Of a stretch of 35,329 nucleotides of DNA, positions 1-7,945 are shown piece by piece. A program made the position numbers and the translations under genes. The notes under the pieces were generated by a model. That model was not told the origin of the DNA. It saw only the letters and a list, made by a program, of their open reading frames with translations, and did no database searches. The first letter of the stretch is position 1. Each line of letters opens with the position of its first letter. The stretch is taken from the NCBI GenBank assembly GCA_964653595.1, contig CAZZHH010000034.1, positions 1 to 35,329 on the forward strand, given 5' to 3'. This DNA is from JBAXTE01 sp964653595. GTDB taxonomy: Bacteria; Bacteroidota; Bacteroidia; Bacteroidales; WCHB1-69.

Positions 1-24
1 GCAGATAATATAACCCATGAGCAA

Positions 25-309
25 TTAATATGTAGCTAAGCGTTGACCTCTATTATTCTTAAATTGAAATTCTAAACCATAGGTATCTGAAAAAAATTCA
101 AAGTAACTTGTTTTATGGGACTGATCATCCATTAATTGTCGTATGTCTTTTTGTATAAAGCAAGAAGTATCATCCAAATACAATTTAATTGTATCTTTGG
201 GTGATTGAATAGTCTCAATAGGCTGTATGTAAAAAGTACCTCCTTGTGAATATACACCTAATATTCGAAGTAACAGGAATATTAATAAAATAAATCTATT
301 CTTATACAT
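25..309 (-). CDS. Small secreted protein of unknown function downstream of the RHS gene
   Basis: This is a complete 94-residue reading frame that starts 4 bases after the stop of the RHS gene, so the two are probably co-transcribed. Residues 1-22 form a hydrophobic signal peptide ending near VYSQ. No lipobox cysteine is visible, so the product is probably periplasmic or exported rather than a lipoprotein. The mature part, about 70 residues, is polar, has one cysteine, and shows no motif I recognise. A small gene directly after an RHS tail is the usual position of an immunity protein, but polymorphic-toxin immunity proteins are often cytosolic, and nothing in the sequence proves the role. The assignment as a real gene rests on the signal peptide and the tight spacing. 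Confidence 0.55.
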   Translation of the reverse strand: MYKNRFILLIFLLLRILGVYSQGGTFYIQPIETIQSPKDTIKLYLDDTSCFIQKDIRQLMDDQSHKTSYFEFFSDTYGLEFQFKNNRGQRLATY

Positions 310-313
310 AAAA

Positions 314-1660
314 TCATTCTTCTAATGTTAATTTAAGCGCTTTCCCTAAATTGTTACCATAATTATTCTTGCTTCCATCAATAAGAATTAATCCAGCCGC
401 ATCACTTTTAAGATTCCTATCATAATTTTTGTAAAAATTAAAGCCTTCCCCAAATATATTGCCATTCTCTGACTTCCTATTTGAGTTGAATAGTGCACCA
501 AAATTATCAATTTTATCAAAATCTTCTACGAAAACACGATTAGAACTACGAACTTCTCTTGGCGCATAATTAGTAACTTCACTTGTTTCAGTTCCCTTTT
601 CAATAACAACTTCTCCAGTAGTATATGAATCAGTAACAGTAGGTTTCCATGCTTCCACTTGATAGTTCGTTTCACTTTGTAATCCTTTGTAAAATGAATA
701 TGTTTCCTCTTTCGCTGATTCTGTCATGCTTTTCCCTGCTTTACCTAATGTTTTAGTAAATTCTTGATAAGACTTTTGCTTTATATCAGAGGAGTAAAAA
801 ATTGGACCTCCTTTTTGGGTGCCTTGCTGTAAACCAAAAGCCTTGCGCTGAACTTTTGAACTAAAATTACTAAGATAATTACTTATGGCAATATTACCCT
901 CCTTATTAGTTGGAACAATCGCTCTCCCATCTGGATCTTTTAAAACTATCGGGTTTAATGCACAATAATTATACGGACTCAAACTCGGATACTTATCCCT
1001 CATCGGGTCAACACTCAACCAAACACTCACATCGCTCATATAATATCTCGCCCCAAAATAGGAATACAAGGTCTCCTCATCCTTCTCCTTGCCACTGAAC
1101 TTATATGGAGTATAGTAATTAGCCGTGCTTCGCTGTTCCACGAAGAGTTGCTCATAAAATGTATTATGATTTAAAGGTATTCGCGAGCTCACCGCCAAAG
1201 GGCGGTTCGGTTCGCCGAAGGGCAAATATTGAAGGTGTTGTGAAGCGTACCCATTGCGGTCTGTAATGAACGAGGAGCTTCCGATGTGGTCGGAGTGGTA
1301 GAAATAGACCTCCTTTTCAGGTTCATCCATTTCAGACAATGGTGTTACACATTGAATAGTTTTGCCATAATTGGTGTAACTCACCACCTCTCCATCGGGA
1401 TAGGTGATGTTTTGTAAACGGTTCCAACTGTCGTACGTCCAATTCATTGCAAAAGAATAAGTTTCTCCACCAGGCACTACAAAGGTATGAATATTTCCGA
1501 TAAGTTCACCGAGTTTTCCGTATTTAAAGGTTTGCACCCCAGAGGCATCCTGTTGCTTGATGATTCTGCCCGCATTGTTTCCTGCATGATGATCGCCGTA
1601 TTGGTATTGATAGCTTTTTTTCAATTTTTTGGTTGTAATTACCCCATGATTCGATTGCAT
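314..1660 (-). CDS. RHS repeat-associated core domain protein, 5'-truncated, with variable C-terminal tail
   Basis: This 448-residue product carries the end of an RHS/YD-repeat shell. Residues 17-95 hold YD-like repeats (GDHHAGNNAGRI, NWTYDSWNRL, YPDGE). Residues 117-246 are the RHS-associated core, with YHSDHIGSSS, YLPFGE, FSGKEKDEET, YFGARYY, SVWLSVDP and the DPDGR end. After that come about 200 residues of unique, polar sequence that I do not recognise, which is the position of a toxin or effector domain in this family. Family members are normally far longer and start with a signal peptide. Here there is none, and only 48 bases separate the start from the divergent rel gene. The repeats also jump abruptly near residue 98 (SYTNYGK) to the core, which suggests an internal deletion. 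I infer an orphan or decaying RHS module. The ATG used is simply the first in frame and overlaps the rel promoter. Confidence 0.8.
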   Translation of the reverse strand: MQSNHGVITTKKLKKSYQYQYGDHHAGNNAGRIIKQQDASGVQTFKYGKLGELIGNIHTFVVPGGETYSFAMNWTYDSWNRLQNITYPDGEVVSYTNYGKTIQCVTPLSEMDEPEKEVYFYHSDHIGSSSFITDRNGYASQHLQYLPFGEPNRPLAVSSRIPLNHNTFYEQLFVEQRSTANYYTPYKFSGKEKDEETLYSYFGARYYMSDVSVWLSVDPMRDKYPSLSPYNYCALNPIVLKDPDGRAIVPTNKEGNIAISNYLSNFSSKVQRKAFGLQQGTQKGGPIFYSSDIKQKSYQEFTKTLGKAGKSMTESAKEETYSFYKGLQSETNYQVEAWKPTVTDSYTTGEVVIEKGTETSEVTNYAPREVRSSNRVFVEDFDKIDNFGALFNSNRKSENGNIFGEGFNFYKNYDRNLKSDAAGLILIDGSKNNYGNNLGKALKLTLEE

Positions 1661-1685
1661 TTTATTAAAAAATAGAATACCTTTG
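1655..1685 (+). promoter_or_regulatory. Bacteroidetes-type promoter of rel
   Basis: The -7 box TACCTTTG lies at 1678-1685 and a -33 element ATTG ends at 1657, with a 20-base spacer. This matches the Bacteroidetes sigma-factor consensus TTTG-N(19-23)-TAnnTTTG. The start codon of rel follows 23 bases later. The upstream half overlaps the first codons of the divergent RHS frame. Confidence 0.55.
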
Positions 1686-1708
1686 CACTTTAAATCGAAT
1701 CGGTTATT

Positions 1709-3961
1709 ATGACGTACATTCCGGATATTGCTCTTGAGCGCAAAGAGATTCTTGCAAGTTATCGAAATTTAATTACTTTACTACAAGACCGCACCACACC
1801 CGAACAGAAAATTAAAATACGGAAAGCATTTAAGTTAGCAGTAATAGCTCACAAAGACATGCGGCGCAAAAGCGGAGAACCTTATATTTATCATCCGTTG
1901 GAAGTGGCTCGAATAGCAGTAGCAGATATTGGATTGGGCGCTACAGGGGTTATTTGTGCATTGCTTCATGATGTAGTAGAAGATACCGATTATACCCTAG
2001 ATGATATCAATGATCTTTTTGGGGAGCAGGTGATGAAAATTACCGATGGTCTCACCAAAATTGATGGAGTAATGGATATGCAAACTCCCTCGATGCAAGC
2101 AGAAAATTTTCGAAAAATACTGCTTACTCTTTCGGAAGATGTCCGTGTGATTTTGATTAAACTTGCCGACCGGTTGCATAATATGCGTACACTCGACTCG
2201 ATGCCACACGAAAAGCAGTTGAAAATAGCTTCCGAAACTCACTTTTTTTATGCTCCTTTGGCTCATCGATTGGGTTTGTACAACATAAAAACAGAATTAG
2301 AAGATTTGGTTATAAAATATACCGAACCTGAAGTTTACACCACGATAACGAACAAAATCGCCGCAACACAAGAAGAACGAAATCGATTTATTCAACAATT
2401 TGTTTTTCCAATCAAAGAGCAAATGGCCAAAGAAGGATTTAATTTCGAAATAATTAGTAGAGTTAAATCAATCTATTCTATTTGGCAAAAGATGAAAAAA
2501 AAGGAGATCGCTTTTGAAGAAGTGTACGATCTGTTTGCCATTCGAATCATAGTGGATTCCCCTTTTGAGGTCGAAAAAGTAGATTGTTGGAAAGTATATT
2601 CTATCATAACCACCTTGTATCGTCCCAATCCAGACCGACTTAGAGACTGGGTGTCTATTCCTAAAGCCAATGGCTATGAGTCGTTGCATACTACCGTAAT
2701 GAGTGCTCAAGGTAAATGGATGGAAATTCAGATTCGCTCCAAAAGAATGAACGAAATTGCAGAAAAAGGATATGCCGCACATTGGAAATACAAAGGAATT
2801 TCTGCTACCGAAAAGAACTTTGAACAAGGGTTGGATGAATGGCTTGTAAAAATTAGAGAAATTCTTAAAAGCAATGAAGCAAGTGCCATTGAGTTTTTGA
2901 GCGATATAAAACTAGACTTGTTCTCCGATGAAATTTTTGTCTTTACGCCAAAAGGAGAGATGAAAACATTGCCCAAAAGTGCTACCATTTTAGATTTTGC
3001 ATACTCCGTTCACTCTCAGTTAGGAAATTCCTGTATTGGAGCAAAAGTAAACCATGCTTTAGTCCCCATTAGCCATACCCTTAAAAGTGGAGATCAAGTG
3101 GAAATTATCACTTCCAAAAAGAAAACTCTTCAAGAGAACTGGTTGCAAATTGTAGTCACATCCAAAGCTCGAGATAACATCAAAGAGGGCTTAAAGGAAG
3201 AGCTGCAAAAAAAGATTGCTGCCGGAAAACAAACTTTTGAAGAGATGTTCCCAAGCTACGATCCAGCTAAGTTAAATTCCATTATTCAGCAACTTAAAAA
3301 TAAGGTGTCCTTTAAAAATTCTCAAGATTTTTATATCAAAATATCGGAAGGGAAAATTACCCCAGAAGATATCCATAAGATGTTGGCCAAAAAAAATCGC
3401 CGCTTTCTCGATTATATTATGCTGCGTCCTCTTATTCATCCAAAAGATTCTGGCAAAACATTAGATCAAGTAATTACCGACCAGCTTAAACAAAACCCAG
3501 TCTCTCTTTTGCTCGATGAAGACATCGAAAAAATTCAATATTCTATATCTCGTTGCTGCAATCCAATACCCGGCGACCAAGTAATTGGTTTTATTACTTC
3601 TAATAACAATATTCAAATCCATCGTACTAATTGCGAAGAAGCTATCCAATTAATGTCGCAATATGGAAATAGAATCATAAAAGCAAAATGGAGAAGCGAA
3701 GAGTCTGTATCCCTTCTTGTAGGAGTTAAAATTGAAGGATTGGACAAAAAAGGTTTAATGAGCGATCTTACCAATGTCATTTCAGAGCAATTAGACTTAA
3801 ATATGAGATCCCTTAATTTCGAAAGTTCTGAGGGGGTGTTTGAAGGAGTAATCATGCTTTATATTCAAGATTTGGAAAGTTTTAATCATCTACTTTCAAA
3901 CCTGAAAAAAATAGAAGGAATCGAAAAAGTATATCGAATCAATTCTTATCAGAATAATTGA
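1709..3961 (+). CDS. rel: Bifunctional (p)ppGpp synthetase/hydrolase, RelA/SpoT family
   Basis: This makes and degrades the alarmone (p)ppGpp in the cytosol during the stringent response. The 750 residues have the full long-RSH order. The HD hydrolase domain covers about 40-200, with H62, the HDVVED motif at 87-92 and LADRLHNMRTL around 152-162. The synthetase domain covers about 240-360, with YDLFAIRII and GYESLHTT near 322-329. A TGS domain lies at about 407-470 (DEIFVFTPKGE). A conserved-cysteine region, SRCCNPIPGD, follows, and a C-terminal ACT domain begins near LLVGVKIEG. Hydrolase and synthetase signatures both look intact, so a bifunctional Rel is likely. The start is supported by the promoter 23 bases upstream. 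It is followed by fur and purA in the same direction, an order often seen in Bacteroidetes. Confidence 0.95.
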   Translation: MTYIPDIALERKEILASYRNLITLLQDRTTPEQKIKIRKAFKLAVIAHKDMRRKSGEPYIYHPLEVARIAVADIGLGATGVICALLHDVVEDTDYTLDDINDLFGEQVMKITDGLTKIDGVMDMQTPSMQAENFRKILLTLSEDVRVILIKLADRLHNMRTLDSMPHEKQLKIASETHFFYAPLAHRLGLYNIKTELEDLVIKYTEPEVYTTITNKIAATQEERNRFIQQFVFPIKEQMAKEGFNFEIISRVKSIYSIWQKMKKKEIAFEEVYDLFAIRIIVDSPFEVEKVDCWKVYSIITTLYRPNPDRLRDWVSIPKANGYESLHTTVMSAQGKWMEIQIRSKRMNEIAEKGYAAHWKYKGISATEKNFEQGLDEWLVKIREILKSNEASAIEFLSDIKLDLFSDEIFVFTPKGEMKTLPKSATILDFAYSVHSQLGNSCIGAKVNHALVPISHTLKSGDQVEIITSKKKTLQENWLQIVVTSKARDNIKEGLKEELQKKIAAGKQTFEEMFPSYDPAKLNSIIQQLKNKVSFKNSQDFYIKISEGKITPEDIHKMLAKKNRRFLDYIMLRPLIHPKDSGKTLDQVITDQLKQNPVSLLLDEDIEKIQYSISRCCNPIPGDQVIGFITSNNNIQIHRTNCEEAIQLMSQYGNRIIKAKWRSEESVSLLVGVKIEGLDKKGLMSDLTNVISEQLDLNMRSLNFESSEGVFEGVIMLYIQDLESFNHLLSNLKKIEGIEKVYRINSYQNN

Positions 3962-4046
3962 TGTAAAAATTAGATGTTGATAATCAGATAGATGTGAAAT
4001 TGTCATTCTTTTTATTTATACTAATACTAAATTATTAAAATTTTTT

Positions 4047-4079
4047 TATTAAATTTATACCGTTAAAATAAATTTAATA
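4047..4079. promoter_or_regulatory. 12-bp perfect inverted repeat abutting the fur start codon (candidate operator)
   Basis: TATTAAATTTAT at 4047-4058 and its exact reverse complement ATAAATTTAATA at 4068-4079 are separated by 9 bases. The second arm runs into the A of the ATG of the fur-family gene. The position and A+T-rich dyad fit an autoregulatory operator for a Fur-family dimer, but this is inference and the arms are low-complexity. Confidence 0.4.
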
Positions 4080-4534
4080 TGGAATCAAAAAATGAGTTTC
4101 TTCCAGAAGGATATGATGAGGTAAAACAATTTTTCACCAAGTATCTAGAGTCAAATGCTCAACGTAAAACTCCCGAGCGATATGCAATATTGAAAGAAGT
4201 ATATCGACTTAAAGAGCATTTTGATATTGAATCTTTGTATATTCACATGAAGAATGCAAAATATATTGTAAGTAGAGCCACTTTGTATAATACAATAGAG
4301 CTATTGCAAAAATGTGGATTGGTTAAAAAACACATGTTTGGTGGCAATTGTGCACAGTATGAAAAGGCATTTAATTATACCCAACACGATCATGTTGTAT
4401 GCATTGATTCGGCTGAGGTTTTTGAATTTTGCGATCCTCGTATTGATGAAATCCGACGTTCGGTGGAAGAGTCGTTTGGAGTGAAGATAAAGAGTCATTC
4501 CTTAATCTTTTATGCTACCAAAAATTCTAAATAA
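4079..4534 (+). CDS. fur: Fur-family metal-responsive transcriptional regulator
   Basis: A 151-residue DNA-binding repressor of the Fur/PerR/Zur family, cytosolic. Residues 28-85 are the winged helix: TPERYAILKEVY, then EHFDIESLY and the recognition helix VSRATLYNTIELL. The dimerisation/metal domain follows, with HDH at 103-105, E115 and H140. The family's structural zinc site is normally two CxxC pairs. Here the first reads C108-I-D-S111 with no second cysteine, and the other pair is absent, so zinc is probably not bound in the classical way. The metal sensed cannot be told from sequence. It sits between rel and purA. A 12-bp dyad touching its start codon suggests self-regulation. The family is certain; the specific name fur is a general label. 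Confidence 0.88.
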   Translation: MESKNEFLPEGYDEVKQFFTKYLESNAQRKTPERYAILKEVYRLKEHFDIESLYIHMKNAKYIVSRATLYNTIELLQKCGLVKKHMFGGNCAQYEKAFNYTQHDHVVCIDSAEVFEFCDPRIDEIRRSVEESFGVKIKSHSLIFYATKNSK

Positions 4535-4659
4535 TTAAATTTCAAAATAGAGATTTCCTATTTTTGATAATTATTTGATTGTCAATTTTATATAGTAACA
4601 ATTGTGCTCAAATTCATGGGTAGTACCTATTTTTTTTAGGATAAAGAGAAATATTTTTC

Positions 4660-4667
4660 TACCTTTG
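4660..4667 (+). promoter_or_regulatory. -7 box of the purA promoter
   Basis: TACCTTTG matches TAnnTTTG exactly and lies 26 bases before the preferred purA start. No clear -33 TTTG is found at the expected distance. A second match, TATTTTTG at 4559-4566, lies further upstream. Confidence 0.4.
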
Positions 4668-4693
4668 AAGCAAATAAAAAAATGATAGAAAAA

Positions 4694-5977
4694 ATGAAAG
4701 TAGATGTATTATTAGGTTTGCAATGGGGCGACGAAGGGAAAGGTAAGATTGTGGATGTAATTACTCCAAATTACGACATAGTAGCTAGGTTTCAAGGTGG
4801 TCCAAATGCAGGTCATACTCTTAAATTTGATCAAAAAAAGTTCGTATTACATACTATCCCTTCTGGAATTTTTCGTCCAGGAACCCTTAATGTAATCGGA
4901 AACGGTGTAATTATCGACCCTGTAATAATTTTACATAAAGAGATTTTGCCAATTTCCGAGTATGTGGATGTGAAGTCTAAATTGTTTTTTGCAGACAAGG
5001 CACATCTAATCTTGCCCTCGCATCGTCTTTTAGATTATGCCAACGAAAAGATGTTGGGAAAATCAAAAATTGGATCTACACTTAAAGGCATAGGACCTAC
5101 TTATACTGATAAAACTGCTCGCAATGGAATTCGAATTGGCGATATGATGCTGCCCAATTTTAAGCAAAAATACAATGCATTAACAGCTCGACATTTTCAA
5201 TTAATATCCTCCATGGGGATTTCTTTAAATGAAATTACCATCGATAATGACTCGTTTGAAGTCTATGAACAGAAGTGGTTTGCTGCCATAGAAGTGTTAA
5301 AAGAATATCAAATTATTAATTGCGAGTACTTTATCAACAATGCCCTTAAAGAAGGTAAAAAAGTGTTGGCAGAAGGTGCTCAAGGTTCGCTATTAGATTT
5401 AGATTATGGTTCTTATCCATTTGTAACCTCTTCTAGTACTGTTGCTGCTGGTGTTTGCAGTGGATTGGGAATTGCTCCGTCATTGGTAGGCGAAGTTTTT
5501 GGTATTTTTAAAGCATATTGCACCCGCGTTGGATCAGGTCCATTTCCTACTGAATTGGATAACAAAATTGGAGAAACAATGCGTACTGTAGGTGGTGAAT
5601 TTGGCTCCACAACTGGTCGCGCCAGACGTTGTGGATGGCTCGATCTGCCGATGCTTAAATACTCATGTATGCTCAACGGCGTTACCCAATTGATTATGAT
5701 GAAAGCCGATGTGTTAAATGGGTTTAAAGAAATTGAAGTTTGCACCGAATATATCGTAAATAATCAACCAACTCTCGAAATACCATATTCTTTAGATGAT
5801 AATATTGGATTAAACTATATTACCGTTAAAGGTTGGAATTGTGAAATTAACGCCAACAAAATGCCACCATTATTACAAGAATATGTGAATTTTGTAAGCG
5901 ATTATGTTGATATCCCTGTTTCTATCGTATCCGTTGGCCCGGATAGAAATCAAACTATTTTCTTAAATAAAGAGTAA
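4694..5977 (+). CDS. purA: Adenylosuccinate synthetase
   Basis: Catalyses GTP-dependent ligation of IMP and aspartate to adenylosuccinate, the first committed step to AMP. It has the P-loop-like motif LGLQWGDEGKGK with the catalytic Asp, PNAGHTL with the catalytic His, and GSTTGRARRCGWLDLP for substrate binding. Also visible are GPTYTDKTARNGIR and LAEGAQGSLLDLDYG. The C-terminal part ends with SIVSVGPDRNQTI. From the second ATG the product is 427 residues, typical for the family. I prefer that start (MKVDVLLGLQWGDE) over the ATG 12 bases upstream because homologues in this phylum begin there. A TAnnTTTG box ends 26 bases before it. No oddity is seen. Confidence 0.96.
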   Translation: MKVDVLLGLQWGDEGKGKIVDVITPNYDIVARFQGGPNAGHTLKFDQKKFVLHTIPSGIFRPGTLNVIGNGVIIDPVIILHKEILPISEYVDVKSKLFFADKAHLILPSHRLLDYANEKMLGKSKIGSTLKGIGPTYTDKTARNGIRIGDMMLPNFKQKYNALTARHFQLISSMGISLNEITIDNDSFEVYEQKWFAAIEVLKEYQIINCEYFINNALKEGKKVLAEGAQGSLLDLDYGSYPFVTSSSTVAAGVCSGLGIAPSLVGEVFGIFKAYCTRVGSGPFPTELDNKIGETMRTVGGEFGSTTGRARRCGWLDLPMLKYSCMLNGVTQLIMMKADVLNGFKEIEVCTEYIVNNQPTLEIPYSLDDNIGLNYITVKGWNCEINANKMPPLLQEYVNFVSDYVDIPVSIVSVGPDRNQTIFLNKE

Positions 5978-6040
5978 AATGTTAAATGTTGTCCATTCGT
6001 AGGACGCTTAAATGAATATAATGAACAAAATTTTTATCCG

Positions 6041-7843
6041 ATGAAATACAATTTTCGTAAATTAAATCTAGCAATTGCCATTGCTGTTCTTACGGTGTTT
6101 TGTTTTAATTTAGACACTTATGCACAAAAAATCAAACCCGATCAGGTGCCTCAAGAGGTCAAAACTACCTTCTATTCGGAGTTCCCAAATGCTAAGATTA
6201 AAGATTGGCAAATGAAAGGAGATAATTTTCAGGTTAACTACAGAGACGATGGCACTTCACAGTCGACGCTGATTAGTAAAACAGGTTCCCTGATAGAAAC
6301 TCGAACTCCCATCGACAAACAAGAAATCCCAGGTTTTATTGCCGACTATGTGGGAGTAGAATATGTTGGGTATGAAATTCTTCTTAGCGAATTGGTTCAA
6401 AAACCAAAAATGAAAGACTCTTATGAAGTAAAAGTAAAAAAATCGGGAGTAGGCACTGGTGCCGAATCTCAATTGGTTTTTGCCAATGATGGAAAACTGT
6501 TGTCCCGTAACGATCCTCAAGGATTTGTTGCATCTACTCCTCCTGTAGACAAAGTAGCCGAAAAAAAGGAGAACCCAAAAGAAACAAATAACAACTCCAA
6601 AACGAAAGAAAAAGCAGCTAAAAACCCAAATTCTAAAGAGGATAATAAAGAAAAAAATAAATCTAAAAAAGGACAATATCCCGACAATATTATTAGCGAA
6701 AATTCTGTTCCTCCTATCGTGAAAAAGAACTTTGTTAAAAAATTTCCAAAAGCTACAGAGGTTAAATGGTTTAATCGCAAAGGAGATACCATTTATACCA
6801 TTAAATGTATTTTTAAAGAACAAGAAAACGAAATTGCATTCAACTCAGACGGTAAATGGCTAACTCAAAAAATAAAACAAGATGAGAAAACAATCTTTCC
6901 TGCCGTTGCTAAGTATTTAGATAAAACATATAGAAAATATCAATTTGTTTCGTCTTATAAAACCGTCTCTTTTAATAAAAACGAGGGTGGATTTGATGTT
7001 AAAATTATTGAACTTAAAAATAAAAAAAGCAAACTAGAAACCACCATTCTCTTCGATAAAATGGGGAAACTAGTCAAGACCATAGACCCTGAATATGAGT
7101 ACGAGCAAGATGTTCAAAAGGAGACCTCTGCCGATAGAAAGTTGGAAGAAGAGTATAATAAATCTGCAACCAATCTGGAGGATGATAATACAAATGGGAT
7201 AAAAGTAGTAGAAAAAGAGCTCCCTTCACCACTAACATCTTATATTTCTGCAAATTACCCTGGAATGAAAATTAAATCTTCCTTTTTAAGAGATATCGAC
7301 GAGCTTGGCTCTTGTTACGAAGTCTCCGTTGCGAGAGAGGGAATCGGACAAGAAACGATCGTTTTGATTTTTGATAAATATGGAAAATTTATTAAAAACG
7401 CAAACATGCAAGACGACGAAACGAATGAAAATGCTAATTTGAAAAATACCCAAAAAGAGTTCCTTCCTGCGGATACTGTACTTTCTGCATTTAAAATAAA
7501 ACATCCAAAAGCGAATAAGGTAACTTGGGAACCTGGCGAAAATAACGATTTTATTGCCTCCTACACCGATGGAACAGGCCCTCATAAATCCTACTTCTCC
7601 TCGGAAGGTGTTTGGATAAAAACTTCTACAACTACTTCCCCTGAGATGGTTTCAGGCGTGATTAAAACCTATATTGAAAAAAATCACAAAGGATATAAAA
7701 TTATAGGCGCTCGAAATGTTAAAAAAGCCGATAAAAAAACCTATTATGAGGTAGATATTCAACATAAAAAAACAAACGACGAGCAAACCTTAGAGTTTAA
7801 CCAAGGAGGAAAACCTACTGCCGGCTCTTCCGAAAAAGAATGA
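6041..7843 (+). CDS. Secreted PepSY-like (DUF2874) repeat protein
   Basis: A 600-residue protein with a signal peptide (residues 1-29, ending TYAQ) and no membrane anchor, so probably periplasmic or exported. The rest is built from repeats like the Bacteroidetes PepSY-like/DUF2874 family. One unit type, P-x2-V-x3-F-x3-FP-A-x4-W, occurs near 37-84, 223-276 and 477-529. A second type, ending YEV-x-V...LVF-x3-GK, occurs near 94-156, 283-347, 394-453 and 533-589. Residues 174-211 form a Lys/Asn/Glu-rich low-complexity linker, with a second acidic stretch near 355-385. The biochemical role is unknown; PepSY-like domains are thought to bind proteins or act as inhibitors. It lies 63 bases after purA and ends at a clear terminator, so it may be a separate unit. 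Confidence 0.8.
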   Translation: MKYNFRKLNLAIAIAVLTVFCFNLDTYAQKIKPDQVPQEVKTTFYSEFPNAKIKDWQMKGDNFQVNYRDDGTSQSTLISKTGSLIETRTPIDKQEIPGFIADYVGVEYVGYEILLSELVQKPKMKDSYEVKVKKSGVGTGAESQLVFANDGKLLSRNDPQGFVASTPPVDKVAEKKENPKETNNNSKTKEKAAKNPNSKEDNKEKNKSKKGQYPDNIISENSVPPIVKKNFVKKFPKATEVKWFNRKGDTIYTIKCIFKEQENEIAFNSDGKWLTQKIKQDEKTIFPAVAKYLDKTYRKYQFVSSYKTVSFNKNEGGFDVKIIELKNKKSKLETTILFDKMGKLVKTIDPEYEYEQDVQKETSADRKLEEEYNKSATNLEDDNTNGIKVVEKELPSPLTSYISANYPGMKIKSSFLRDIDELGSCYEVSVAREGIGQETIVLIFDKYGKFIKNANMQDDETNENANLKNTQKEFLPADTVLSAFKIKHPKANKVTWEPGENNDFIASYTDGTGPHKSYFSSEGVWIKTSTTTSPEMVSGVIKTYIEKNHKGYKIIGARNVKKADKKTYYEVDIQHKKTNDEQTLEFNQGGKPTAGSSEKE

Positions 7844-7863
7844 TTTTCTTACAAGATTTCAAT

Positions 7864-7899
7864 AAAATGTCCTCTAACTCAACATAGAGGGCATTTTTT
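7864..7899 (+). terminator. Rho-independent terminator after the PepSY-like gene
   Basis: A 12-bp stem (AAAATGTCCTCT with AGAGGGCATTTT, one G-U pair), a 10-base loop and a T run. It sits 20 bases after the stop codon at 7843. Confidence 0.85.
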
Positions 7900-7945
7900 A
7901 TGAACTTAAATTATTGTTGTCACTTATTTTCAAAAAAATAAATTA

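Noticed and set aside
2468..2827. 119-codon minus-strand frame inside rel
   Set aside because: It is a shadow of the conserved Rel synthetase domain with no family features.
4618..4645. Terminator between fur and purA (CCTA...TAGG with T run)
   Set aside because: Only four base pairs can form, the T run lies in the loop rather than after the stem, and it sits directly before the purA -7 box.
6257..6823. 188-codon minus-strand frame opposite the PepSY-like gene
   Set aside because: Very rich in Phe and Ile because it is antisense to a Lys/Glu-rich sequence. The plus-strand protein has a signal peptide and clear repeats.
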